From Ruminococcus flavefaciens (GTDB taxonomy: Bacteria; Bacillota; Clostridia; Oscillospirales; Ruminococcaceae): DNA of 64,000 nt. Of the stretch, positions 18,039 to 25,894 are shown piece by piece; position 1 is the first letter of the stretch, and the number at the start of each line of letters is the position of its first letter. The notes under the pieces are model-generated. The model had not been told where the DNA came from and did no database searches. It saw only the letters and a program-made list of their open reading frames with translations. The position numbers and the translations under genes are program-made. The stretch covers positions 10,400 to 74,399 of the forward strand of contig NZ_UETD01000011.1 of NCBI RefSeq assembly GCF_900116855.1, in the 5' to 3' direction.

Positions 18039-19014
18039 ATATTGAAACATACTCGGGGTCTGTATTCAGCGCGGTCAGGTACTCGTCTATCCTCTGACGG
18101 GACACATTGTCGCCGATGACTATGAGCACGGGCTGCCCCTCCGCCACGGGAGCGGTCTCGGTCTTTTCCCTTGTGGCATTTATCTTCAGCCAGCCACCCT
18201 CTATGGGCAGTGAGCCCTTTATGCGGAATATCCTTCCGCAGCTCTCGTCGCTGAAGATGCTGCCGATAAGCCCTTCTATACTGTCCTGCGGTATGGCAAC
18301 GTGCATGAAGTAGTGAACGGAGCTCTCTATATCCTCGGGACTGAATTTCTTCACATAGCTGGAGCCGCGGTAACCTGCACAGCTGAACAGCCGATAGTCC
18401 TCATCGGTGAAGCTGTCCCAGTCCTTTGCGATAAGGTCACGCTCAGTAAATCTGCGGTCGCAGCGAATATCCTCAAGGGAGCGGTTTATGTGGGCGAGTA
18501 TCCTCTGCGAGACCTGCTGCACGGTCTCGTTTTTTATGCGGTTCAGCTTGCTCAGCACCAGCTTACCGCAGCAGGCAGCCTCGGAGCCCAGCAGGTACTC
18601 CATCTGGGGCGAGAGCTGCTCCTCCATCTCAGCGTCAACCACCGTGAGGACGTTTCCTATCTCGAACCACCTGTCCAGAGGAGAGTCGTGAAGGATATCG
18701 AAAAACTCGTCCATATCGAAAATACCCGAGGGCTCAACGATAACGCGGTCAACGTGCTGCATACCGAGGGAGATGAGCTGAGTTTTGAATCTGCGCCTGT
18801 GGCAGTCCGCATCGCAGCCGCCTGCTATCATTTCCAGCTGACAGCTGTCACATTTCAGCTCCTGAAGTATCATCATATCTATATTGACAGCGCCGAAGTC
18901 GTTTTCGAGAATGGCTATCCTCTGACTGCTGTCAATGAGGTGACGGGCGTACTTCAGCAGGAAAGTGGTCTTTCCCGAGCCCAGAATGCCCGTTATAAGG
19001 TCAATTTTTGTCAT
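18037..19014 (-). CDS. COG0523 (CobW/YjiA-like) metal-chaperone GTPase
   Basis: 325 aa, cytosolic. Walker A GILGSGKT is at ~8-15, LENDFGAVN at ~38-46, VEPSGIFD at ~95-102, and the NKxD-like position reads SKLN. A CobW C-terminal domain runs from ~230 (SSVHYFMHVAIPQ...RIFRIKGSLPIEGG). Members of this family insert or deliver metals using GTP. The usual switch motif CxCC is replaced here by two separated pairs, CDSC at ~57-60 and CDADC at ~68-72, so metal preference may differ. The ATG at 19014 follows AAAGGAGG. It is divergent from the NifX-like/C_GCAxxG_C_C operon, suggesting a joint metal or redox function; this is inference. Confidence 0.85.
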   Translation of the reverse strand: MTKIDLITGILGSGKTTFLLKYARHLIDSSQRIAILENDFGAVNIDMMILQELKCDSCQLEMIAGGCDADCHRRRFKTQLISLGMQHVDRVIVEPSGIFDMDEFFDILHDSPLDRWFEIGNVLTVVDAEMEEQLSPQMEYLLGSEAACCGKLVLSKLNRIKNETVQQVSQRILAHINRSLEDIRCDRRFTERDLIAKDWDSFTDEDYRLFSCAGYRGSSYVKKFSPEDIESSVHYFMHVAIPQDSIEGLIGSIFSDESCGRIFRIKGSLPIEGGWLKINATREKTETAPVAEGQPVLIVIGDNVSRQRIDEYLTALNTDPEYVSI

Positions 19015-19036
19015 GGCTATCGCCTCCTTTAAAATA

Positions 19037-19065
19037 AGTATAGCACAGGGCTGCGGTGAAGTCAA
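19037..19065 (-). promoter_or_regulatory. Promoter of the COG0523 GTPase gene
   Basis: Minus strand TTGACT (19060-19065), 17 bp, TATACT (19037-19042). Confidence 0.75.
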
Positions 19066-19097
19066 ACACGGTTAGCCGCAGTACATACTCCGCGGAC

Positions 19098-19126
19098 TTG
19101 ACATATACCGTAAACAGTGGTATACT
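19098..19126 (+). promoter_or_regulatory. Promoter of the NifX-like operon
   Basis: TTGACA (19098-19103), 17 bp, TATACT (19121-19126). It lies back-to-back with the GTPase promoter. Confidence 0.78.
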
Positions 19127-19138
19127 TTATGCAAATAT

Positions 19139-19153
19139 GCCGATAATATCGGC
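19139..19153 (+). promoter_or_regulatory. Palindromic operator-like site
   Basis: GCCGATA-A-TATCGGC is a perfect 7-bp inverted repeat around one base, just past the expected transcript start. It is a candidate repressor site; the protein is unknown. Confidence 0.4.
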
Positions 19154-19180
19154 GGACGCAAAAAGAAAGGACGTAATACC

Positions 19181-19564
19181 ATGAGAGTAGCAGTTACATA
19201 TGAAAACGGACAGATATTCCAGCATTTCGGACATTGTGCGCAGTTCGCACTGTATGATATCGAAAACGGAGAGATAGTCTCCCGTCAGGTGGTCGACACC
19301 AATGGCGCAGGTCACGGTGCCCTTGCAGGCTTCCTGAAAAATGCAGGAGCGGATGTGCTCATCTGCGGCGGCATAGGAGGCGGCGCACAGATGGCTATGG
19401 CGGAGGCAGGCATAAAGCTCTATGCAGGCAATAGCGGCAGCGCTGATGCTGCGGTGAAAATGCTTATCAGCGGAAGCCTTTTACAGATAACCAATGCCAC
19501 CTGCGACCACCACGGTCACGGCAGCGGACATTCCTGCGGCAGCCACAGCTGCGGAGAGCACTGA
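19181..19564 (+). CDS. NifX/NifB-type dinitrogenase cofactor-domain protein with His/Cys tail
   Basis: 127 aa. The whole body is a Fe-Mo cofactor biosynthesis (NifX/NafY/NifB C-terminal) fold, with the typical start MRVAVTYENGQIFQHFGH, GALAGFLKNAGADVLICGGIGG, and A(E)AGIKLYAGNSG. The last 20 residues are rich in His and Cys (DHHGHGSGHSCGSHSC), a likely metal-binding tail. There is no nitrogenase here, so the protein more likely handles Fe-S or another metal. It is first in a two-gene operon; the next start is 8 nt after its stop. Confidence 0.88.
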   Translation: MRVAVTYENGQIFQHFGHCAQFALYDIENGEIVSRQVVDTNGAGHGALAGFLKNAGADVLICGGIGGGAQMAMAEAGIKLYAGNSGSADAAVKMLISGSLLQITNATCDHHGHGSGHSCGSHSCGEH

Positions 19565-19572
19565 GGTGGACC

Positions 19573-19947
19573 ATGGACAGAGCTGAGAGAGCAGTAGAGA
19601 TAAAACACAGCGGCAGCAACTGCTGTCAGGCGGTGCTCCTTGCCTTTGCGGACGAGCTTGGCAGGGACGAGGATACACTGAGAGCTATGGGAGCGGCATT
19701 CGGCTGCGGCATGGGTGCCTTTGATGCCACCTGCGGAGCCCTCTGTGCCGCACAGCTGATACTGGGACTGAAAAAATTCGGCGGAAGCCCCGTTCTTGCC
19801 GACGCAAAAGCACTCCACGGCAGCTTCAGAGCAGCCTGCGGCAGTACGGACTGCGGCGAGCTAAAGGGCATAAAGACAGGGAAGATGCTGTGCAGCTGTG
19901 ACGACTGTGTCCGCTGTGCCGCAAAGCTTGCCGAAAAACTTATATAA
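19573..19947 (+). CDS. C_GCAxxG_C_C family redox/metal protein
   Basis: 124 aa. It shows the family pattern: NCCQAVLLAF, then GCGMGAFDATCGALCAA, then a later CGELKGI-x-C-CDDCVRCAAKL. The conserved cysteines are thought to bind a metal or Fe-S centre, and the family is often found with redox or metal enzymes; no activity is established. Directly downstream of the NifX-like gene, so the two products and the divergent COG0523 GTPase probably act together. Confidence 0.88.
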   Translation: MDRAERAVEIKHSGSNCCQAVLLAFADELGRDEDTLRAMGAAFGCGMGAFDATCGALCAAQLILGLKKFGGSPVLADAKALHGSFRAACGSTDCGELKGIKTGKMLCSCDDCVRCAAKLAEKLI

Positions 19948-19952
19948 AAAAC

Positions 19953-19992
19953 GAGCCGTCGGCGGCGAAAAGGCTGACGGCTCTCGATTTTT
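19953..19992 (+). terminator. Terminator of the NifX-like operon
   Basis: Stem GAGCCGTC/GACGGCTC (19953-19960 with 19976-19983), then TCGATTTTTC. Confidence 0.8.
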
Positions 19993-20062
19993 CAAAAAAC
20001 TTTTTTTCGCTGCACATTTTTCCGTGTGTCAGGTGTGTTATTAATGAAAGGGGGTCACCTCA

Positions 20063-20578
20063 ATGAATAATGACAGTACTGCATTATACGCTTTCAGAAA
20101 ATACGGAAACACTGTCCTGCGCGCAGCCTTTGCCATAAGCGGCAGCTATGCCGAGGCAGAGGACATAGTTCAGGACGTATTCCTTTCATTACATACAAAA
20201 CCGCGTTCATTCAACGACGACGAACACCTCAAGGCATGGCTTCTCAGAGTGACCATCAACAAATGCAAGAACCTCCGAAGGAGCTTCCGTTTCAGCCGCA
20301 CCTGCTCACTGGACGAGCTGGAGCACTCAGAGGCTATATGCGAGATAAGCACCGAGGGCAGGGAGCTCCGCGAGGAGATATCGGCTCTGCCCAAGAAATA
20401 TGCCGAGGTCATATTCCTGCACTATTATGAGGGGTACAGCATAAAGGAGATAGCCGAGATACTGGGAAAGAACGAGAACACGGTGGGCTCGCTGCTGAGG
20501 CGCGGACGTGACAGGCTCAGGACGGAGCTTGAAAGGGAGGATGAGATATGCAGAGAAAAGATTATCAAGACGCTCTGA
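20063..20578 (+). CDS. ECF-type RNA polymerase sigma factor
   Basis: 171 aa. Region 2 is seen in AEDIVQDVFLSLHTKP (~32-47) and HLKAWLLRVTINKCKN (~54-69). Region 4 is seen in LPKKYAEVIFLHYYEGYSI (~112) and EIAEILGKNENTVGSLLRRG (helix-turn-helix). The ATG at 20063 follows AAAGGGGG. Its end overlaps the next gene by 31 nt. The pair is the usual sigma/anti-sigma arrangement, in which the factor is held at the membrane until a signal arrives. Confidence 0.9.
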   Translation: MNNDSTALYAFRKYGNTVLRAAFAISGSYAEAEDIVQDVFLSLHTKPRSFNDDEHLKAWLLRVTINKCKNLRRSFRFSRTCSLDELEHSEAICEISTEGRELREEISALPKKYAEVIFLHYYEGYSIKEIAEILGKNENTVGSLLRRGRDRLRTELEREDEICREKIIKTL

Positions 20579-22290
20579 ATGAGCTTCGGCTCGGCAGTTC
20601 ATTCTGCGAGGAGATGGAGAAAAAGCTGTCGGCAGAGAGAGCTGAGGCAGATGAATATACAGACGAGGTCACCCACGTCGATGTTATTTCACCGCGAAGG
20701 AGCCATAAGGGACTTGCAATAGCTGCTGCAGCTGTACTGCTCATAGGCGGAGCAGGCGGAACTGTACTTTACCGCAATAAGGATACCTTCCTCAGCACCA
20801 CCACCAACGAGGACAGCTCCTATTACGATGAAAAGTCCTTTGCCTTTCCTTTCGGTACGGTAGACCTTCACGGTCTGGTGGTCAATTATCAGTGCGATAA
20901 CTATATGGGTTCAGCTCCTGTAACAGTTGCCACCGAGGAAATGGGCGAGCAGCTCATCTCGCTGTTTTCCATAACCGACTTTGAAAAGCTGGATACACTG
21001 GAACCCATAGTCAAAGGCTCGGGAGAGGTAATGGATTTCCACACAGATTATTTTTTTGCGGATTTCTATGATAACGGCATAATCGAGATCATATATATAC
21101 AGGATGATGTTTACAGGGAATACTACAAGATCCCCGAGGATACATTTGAAAAGATGAGAGATATCATCTTCAAAGATTATGATCTGGGATCCCTCGATCA
21201 GTTCGGCATAAAAGCTGAGCTTTTCAGAGCACAGCTCCGTGTGGACGACTATGACGGCGGTCTCAGCAATACGGAAGCTATCGCTCTTGCAAGCAATATA
21301 AATAATATCCAGTGGAACGAGCGCGATACCGACGGCGTAAAGGACAGCAGTGACACCATAACCCTTGACTTTGAGTCAGAGGGCAAAAAATACGAGATCA
21401 TACTTGGCGACAACGGCATGGCTTCCGTTGAAGCTGACGGAAAGATGTCATATTACAGCTATGCAGCAGAAGAATATCCCTACATGAGGAGAACGGTGGA
21501 CAAGGGCGTTGACGCTGACTGTCCCATAAAATACGATGAGAACGATACATGGCTGGCTGTCACCTCGGTCATGGAACGCAGGGGCGGTGCTGTTTATATT
21601 GAGCAGGAAAAGGCAGTATTGCTGGACGAAGACGAGAAAAAGGAAATATATGATGCTTTGGCAGGCTTTGAATGGAGAGAACTGCTCAATTCAGCTGTCG
21701 GCGGCTTTGATATATATGATACGTCTTTAAATTTCGACAGCTGCAGCATCGGATTCTGGTCTGACGGCAAGTGCATGGTAAGCGACTATACCGCAGAAAG
21801 AACATTCATGTATCTCTTGAAAAAGGAAGACTATCAGCATATCAGGAAACTTATCTCGGAAGCTGCTGCAGATTATGAAGATGATGATAATGTTGCAGAC
21901 TACTGTATCGATCATATACTCTATGAAGATGACAGCGATCAGTTCTTCATGCTCAGGGATAACAGCGTTACCACGGGACTTGCAAATTATACATTCGATA
22001 CGGGAGAAAAGGAACTGAAAAAGATACTGTTGGATGCTGAGTGGAAAAAGGATATTTCCGGCATCAGTAGTGCAAATACCATGTATCCCGTTTTCAAGGA
22101 CCTCAGAAGGGGAATACTGTATCTTACCACTGACGGAATGATGATAATTCCCGATTATGGGCTGAAATACAGGTGCAGTGACAGTGAAAAGCTGAGCGCG
22201 TACCTGAAGGAAATGAGAAAAAACGCAGCTGAAACAGAAAACACAGAAAAGGAAGGAAAAACAGATAACACAGAAAACAGCGAGGAGTAA
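20548..22290 (+). CDS. Single-pass membrane protein, probable anti-sigma partner
   Basis: 580 aa. A ~50-residue cytoplasmic N-terminus begins with a helix (QRKDYQDALNELRL) and leads to one membrane helix (~53-75, GLAIAAAAVLLIGGAGGTVL). A large outside domain of about 480 residues is rich in Asp, Glu and Tyr; it seems to contain two similar halves with DTITLDFESEGKKYEI-like strands. The tail is Glu/Thr/Asn-rich. I recognise no named domain. The 31-nt overlap with the ECF gene and the topology make it the likely anti-sigma factor or sensor. It ends at a strong bidirectional terminator. Confidence 0.75.
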   Translation: MQRKDYQDALNELRLGSSFCEEMEKKLSAERAEADEYTDEVTHVDVISPRRSHKGLAIAAAAVLLIGGAGGTVLYRNKDTFLSTTTNEDSSYYDEKSFAFPFGTVDLHGLVVNYQCDNYMGSAPVTVATEEMGEQLISLFSITDFEKLDTLEPIVKGSGEVMDFHTDYFFADFYDNGIIEIIYIQDDVYREYYKIPEDTFEKMRDIIFKDYDLGSLDQFGIKAELFRAQLRVDDYDGGLSNTEAIALASNINNIQWNERDTDGVKDSSDTITLDFESEGKKYEIILGDNGMASVEADGKMSYYSYAAEEYPYMRRTVDKGVDADCPIKYDENDTWLAVTSVMERRGGAVYIEQEKAVLLDEDEKKEIYDALAGFEWRELLNSAVGGFDIYDTSLNFDSCSIGFWSDGKCMVSDYTAERTFMYLLKKEDYQHIRKLISEAAADYEDDDNVADYCIDHILYEDDSDQFFMLRDNSVTTGLANYTFDTGEKELKKILLDAEWKKDISGISSANTMYPVFKDLRRGILYLTTDGMMIIPDYGLKYRCSDSEKLSAYLKEMRKNAAETENTEKEGKTDNTENSEE

Positions 22291-22353
22291 ATTCTTCGCG
22301 CAGCAGCCCTTTTACCGCAGTCATGCCGTCTGACGTCGGCGGCCTGACATAAT

Positions 22354-22397
22354 AAAACGCCTTCGCAGGACTACGGTCGGTCCTGCGGAGGCGTTTT
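22354..22397. terminator. Strong bidirectional terminator before metG
   Basis: 18-bp stem (22354-22371 with 22380-22397; one mismatch-type wobble) with AAAA and TTTT ends. It serves the convergent membrane-protein and metG genes. Confidence 0.9.
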
Positions 22398-22402
22398 CTG
22401 AT

Positions 22403-24394
22403 TTATCTGATCTTTGAACCTACGGGAATGCTGTCGTCAACGAATATGACCTTTACACCGTCGGGAGTATCTGCGGCGCAGATCATTCCGTTGCTGTCAA
22501 CACCTCTGAGCTTTACGGGCTTGAGGTTAGCGATGAGCTGGAGCTTCTTTCCGATGAGGTCCTCGGGAGCGTAATACTGCGCGATACCCGATACCACCTG
22601 ACGTCCGCCCATGCCGTCGTCAAGCTGTAAGCACAGGAGCTTGTCGGACTTCTTTACCTTTTCGCAGGCAGTTACCTTGGCAACTCTTATCTCCACCTTG
22701 GCGAAGTCGTCAATGGTTATCTCGGGCTTCAGCTCTATCTTCTCAGGCTCGGCAGCAGCCTCGCCCTTTTCCTCTGAGGAGAGCTTTGCCTGAGCCTCAG
22801 CCATGTTCTTGGCAAGAATGGCGTTGAGCTCCTCTATCTCCTTGTCAACATCTATTCTGGGGAAGAGTATCTCGCCCTTGTGAACAGTTACGTTCTCGGG
22901 AAGAACGCCGAATACGCCCAGCTTTTCGTACTCCACATCAGCTGCGGAAGCGCCTATCTGCTCCCATACCTTAGGCATAACAGTGGGCATGAAGGGTGCA
23001 AGGAGTGCAGATGTTACGCGGATAGCTTCAAGGAGGTTATAGAGCACCGATGCTAGACGAGCCTTCTTTGTCTCGTCCTTGCCAAGCTTCCACGGCTCGG
23101 TCTCGTCGATGTACTTGTTAGCGCGGTCAACTACCTTGAATATCTCCTCGAGAGCCTGTTTCAGCTTGGTCTCGTCGATGTACTTGTCCACCTCGGGGAG
23201 GAGACCTGTTACAACAGCCTTGAACTCCTCGTCAAGGGCATCGCCCTCACGCTCTGAGGGGATAGTGCCGCCGAAGTACTTGTCAACCATTGCAACTGTA
23301 CGGGAAACAAGGTTGCCGAAGCCGTTGGCAAGGTCGGAGTTTATGCGGTTTATCATTATCTCGTTGGAGAAAAGGCTGTCTGCGCCCAGAGCCATCTCAC
23401 GGAGGATATGGTATCTTATGGAGTCACAGCCGTAACGCTCGCCCAGTACGAACGGGTCAACAACATTGCCGAGGGATTTTGACATCTTGACGCTCTCGCC
23501 GCCCTTGCTCTGCATGGTGATATAGCCGTGAACAGCAAGGTGCTTGGGAAGGGGAAGGTCAAGTGCCATGAGCATTGCAGGCCAGATGATAGCGTGGAAA
23601 CGCATGATGTCCTTTGCAACCATGTGAACATCAGCAGGCCAGTACTTCTCAAAGTCATTGTGTGCGGAGTTCTCATAGCCGAGAGCTGTGATATAGTTTG
23701 AAAGAGCGTCTATCCATACATATACAACGTGCTTGTCGTCAAATGTAACAGGTACGCCCCACTTGAAAGTAGTTCTTGAAACGCAGAGGTCCTCCAGACC
23801 CGGCTTGATGAAGTTGTTTACAAGCTCAACAGCTCTTGTCTTGGGGCGGAGATAATCTGTCTCAAGGAGAAGCTTCTCAATGCGCTCTGCAAAGGGAGAC
23901 ATCTTGAAGAAGTAAGCCTCCTCCTTGGCGTACTTTACGGGTCTGTGACATTCGGGACAGCAGCCGTTTTCGTCCAGCTGAGAGTCTGTCCAGAAGCTCT
24001 CACAGGGAGTACAGTACTTGCCGGAGTATTCGCCCTTGTAGATATAGCCCTTGTCGTAGAGAGCCTTGAATATCTTCTGAACGGCTTCCACATGGTAGTC
24101 GTCGGTAGTTCTGATATATCTGTCGTAGGAGATGTTCATATATTTCCACAGGCTCTTGAACCTGTCAACGATAACGTCAACGTACTCCTTGGGAGTCACA
24201 CCCTGCTCGGCAGCCTTCTGCTCTATTTTCAAACCGTGCTCGTCAGTGCCTGTGAGGAACATTACGTCATAGCCCTGCATTCGCTTATAACGGGCGATGG
24301 AATCGCAGGCAACTGTTGTATAGCAGTGACCTATGTGGGGATTGCCCGATGGGTAATAGATAGGCGTAGTGATGTAAAAGGGTCTTTTTGACAT
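22403..24394 (-). CDS. metG: Methionyl-tRNA synthetase
   Basis: 663 aa. It charges tRNA-Met with methionine in the cytosol. The HIGH signature is in NPHIGHCYTT (~15-24), the zinc knuckle in CTPCESF...CCPEC (~127-148) and KMSKS in VKMSKSLGN (~300). An anticodon-binding helical domain follows. From ~555 there is a C-terminal Trbp111-like tRNA-binding domain (IDDFAKVEIRVAKV, LLCLQLDDG, SNGMICAA) that drives dimerisation. The ATG at 24394 has GGAG upstream; earlier in-frame codons would add 31 non-family residues. No T-box fits the ~60-nt leader. Confidence 0.95.
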   Translation of the reverse strand: MSKRPFYITTPIYYPSGNPHIGHCYTTVACDSIARYKRMQGYDVMFLTGTDEHGLKIEQKAAEQGVTPKEYVDVIVDRFKSLWKYMNISYDRYIRTTDDYHVEAVQKIFKALYDKGYIYKGEYSGKYCTPCESFWTDSQLDENGCCPECHRPVKYAKEEAYFFKMSPFAERIEKLLLETDYLRPKTRAVELVNNFIKPGLEDLCVSRTTFKWGVPVTFDDKHVVYVWIDALSNYITALGYENSAHNDFEKYWPADVHMVAKDIMRFHAIIWPAMLMALDLPLPKHLAVHGYITMQSKGGESVKMSKSLGNVVDPFVLGERYGCDSIRYHILREMALGADSLFSNEIMINRINSDLANGFGNLVSRTVAMVDKYFGGTIPSEREGDALDEEFKAVVTGLLPEVDKYIDETKLKQALEEIFKVVDRANKYIDETEPWKLGKDETKKARLASVLYNLLEAIRVTSALLAPFMPTVMPKVWEQIGASAADVEYEKLGVFGVLPENVTVHKGEILFPRIDVDKEIEELNAILAKNMAEAQAKLSSEEKGEAAAEPEKIELKPEITIDDFAKVEIRVAKVTACEKVKKSDKLLCLQLDDGMGGRQVVSGIAQYYAPEDLIGKKLQLIANLKPVKLRGVDSNGMICAADTPDGVKVIFVDDSIPVGSKIR

Positions 24395-24458
24395 AAAAAT
24401 CGCTCCAATCTGAGTGTAAGAATTCCCGTTTCCGAATGAAAGAAAAGGGTCAACTATT

Positions 24459-24487
24459 ATTATAGCACAGAATATTGAAAAAGGCAA
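24459..24487 (-). promoter_or_regulatory. Promoter of metG
   Basis: Minus strand TTGCCT (24482-24487), 17 bp, TATAAT (24459-24464). Confidence 0.7.
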
Positions 24488-24496
24488 GTGCCGTAC

Positions 24497-24523
24497 AGAA
24501 AAACGCCCCGCAGCTGCGGGGCG
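24497..24523 (-). terminator. Terminator of the binding-lipoprotein gene
   Basis: Perfect 20-nt palindrome CGCCCCGCAG/CTGCGGGGCG (24504-24523), followed on the minus strand by TTTTTCTG. Confidence 0.85.
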
Positions 24524-24532
24524 TATCGCTTT

Positions 24533-25441
24533 TTACTTTACTGTTGTGATGTCGCTTCCGAACCACTTCTCGGAGATCTCTCCGAGCTTGCCGTCAGCCT
24601 TCATCTCGCTGAGCTGCTTCTGCACCTCATCGCGGAGTGCCTGATCGTTCTTTCTGAAGCCGATAGCGTACTCCTCAGCTTCAAGGTTTCCGTCAAGGAT
24701 AACGTAGTCCTTGTTGTGGGAAGTGATAAGGTAGTTTGCAACTACCGAATCAAGGAATACTGCGTCGGAGAAGCCGAGCTCCATCTGGTTGAGGGCGGTT
24801 ACATTGTCCTCGAGAGGTGACTCTGTGATATCGGCATAGAGATCGGCAGCCTCAAGTATCTCCTGTGCGGTAGAGCCTGTCTGAACGCCGATGGTCTTGC
24901 CTGCAAGGTCGTCCATAGACTTGATATCGCTGTCAGCAGGAACAACGAAGATCATCTCGTTCTTCATGTAGGGTTCTGAGAGGTTCATAGCCTCTGCTCT
25001 TGCAGGATTGATGGACATACCGTTCCAGATACAGTCGATCTTGCCCACGTTCAGGTCCTCTTCCTTGGTATCCCAGTTGATGGGAGTCTTTACCAGCTCA
25101 ATGCCCATTCTGTCACAGACCTCCTGTGCAACGTCGATATCAAAGCCGATTATCTCGTTGTTCTCGTCAGTGAAGCCCATGGGAGGGAAGCTTGCGTCCA
25201 GACCCAGTACCAGCTTCTTGTCGTCCAGTACCTTCTGGAGTGACTGATCCTCGGCAGCAGCATCGCTGTTCTCGGTGTCGGCAGCAGCAGTTGTGTCAGC
25301 CTCTTGCGCAGCTGTGGTGGTCTCAGCTTCGGACTTCTTAGACTCAGAGTCCTTGTTGGGGTCAGAGCAGCCTGCGAATGCGCCCATCATTGATACGGCA
25401 GCAATACCTGCCAGAATGCTTGTGAAAAAATTCTTTTTCAT
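24533..25441 (-). CDS. Amino-acid ABC transporter substrate-binding lipoprotein
   Basis: 302 aa. A lipoprotein signal peptide ends at GAFAGC, then a Thr/Ala/Glu-rich spacer (~25-65) leads to a family 3 solute-binding domain: LVLGLDASFPPMGFTDENN, IGFDIDVAQEVCDRMG, WDTKEEDLNVGKIDCIWNGM, GKTIGVQTGSTAQ and a final KWFGSDI. The fold binds polar amino acids or cystine; the ligand cannot be told. No permease or ATPase lies beside it, so it is an orphan that must use a transporter elsewhere. The ATG at 25441 is chosen over a GTG five codons upstream, since it begins the normal signal peptide and GAGG lies 9 nt before it. Confidence 0.9.
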   Translation of the reverse strand: MKKNFFTSILAGIAAVSMMGAFAGCSDPNKDSESKKSEAETTTAAQEADTTAAADTENSDAAAEDQSLQKVLDDKKLVLGLDASFPPMGFTDENNEIIGFDIDVAQEVCDRMGIELVKTPINWDTKEEDLNVGKIDCIWNGMSINPARAEAMNLSEPYMKNEMIFVVPADSDIKSMDDLAGKTIGVQTGSTAQEILEAADLYADITESPLEDNVTALNQMELGFSDAVFLDSVVANYLITSHNKDYVILDGNLEAEEYAIGFRKNDQALRDEVQKQLSEMKADGKLGEISEKWFGSDITTVK

Positions 25442-25485
25442 TGGTGTGTTCCTCACTTTCGTAATGTTACATAGATGCTGACTAT

Positions 25486-25514
25486 ATCATAGCACATTTA
25501 TGCGGCGGTGTAAA
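25486..25514 (-). promoter_or_regulatory. Promoter of the binding-lipoprotein gene
   Basis: Minus strand TTTACA (25509-25514), 17 bp, TATGAT (25486-25491). Confidence 0.65.
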
Positions 25515-25622
25515 GCCTGCGGCGGCAGATTTCGGAACTTCATCTAAATAATCTGAGTTAAGTCGGCGTAATTTGGCGCCTTTTCAATACAAAACAGCTG
25601 AGGGCAACGCCACAGCTATTCA

Positions 25623-25805
25623 CTTAAATCATAATTTAGCAAAGCTAGATTATGATTTAAGCCGTTAGCCCATAGCCATTAGCCGTTAGCCTGATGTAGG
25701 GGCGGCGTTCCGCCGCCAGATAATAAAGCGGCGAAGCCGCTTCCTAATGGCTAAAAGCTAAAGGCTAAGGGCTTCGGAATTTAACACCGAAGGTGTTAAA
25801 TTCCG
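25623..25805. repeat. Cluster of intergenic palindromes
   Basis: Four separate hairpins lie in 183 bases. An AT-rich 18-bp stem (25623-25640 with 25644-25661) comes first. GGCGGCG/CGCCGCC within TAGGGGCGGCGTTCCGCCGCC (25697-25717) and AAGCGGC/GCCGCTT (25726-25742) follow. A perfect 14-bp stem CGGAATTTAACACC/GGTGTTAAATTCCG (25775-25805) ends it. Short GTTAGCC and GGCTAA words lie between them. The first two types recur at 55.1 and 49.9 kb. No gene is present in 25515-25825. Confidence 0.8.
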
Positions 25806-25825
25806 ATTTAGCTGAGCAGCATAAA

Positions 25826-25863
25826 CAAAATGCCCCCGGGCGTTTTTATGTGCTCGGGGGCAT
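25826..25863 (-). terminator. Terminator of the Bce-type operon
   Basis: Stem ATGCCCCCG...CGGGGGCAT around a T-rich loop (25830-25863); on the minus strand it is followed by TTTGTTTATG. Confidence 0.75.
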
Positions 25864-25894
25864 ACTTGCTTTACAAAGGACTGTATATCTTATC

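Noticed and set aside
24395-24458. T-box or SAM riboswitch before metG
   Set aside because: The leader is only about 60 nt and shows no specifier or antiterminator structure.
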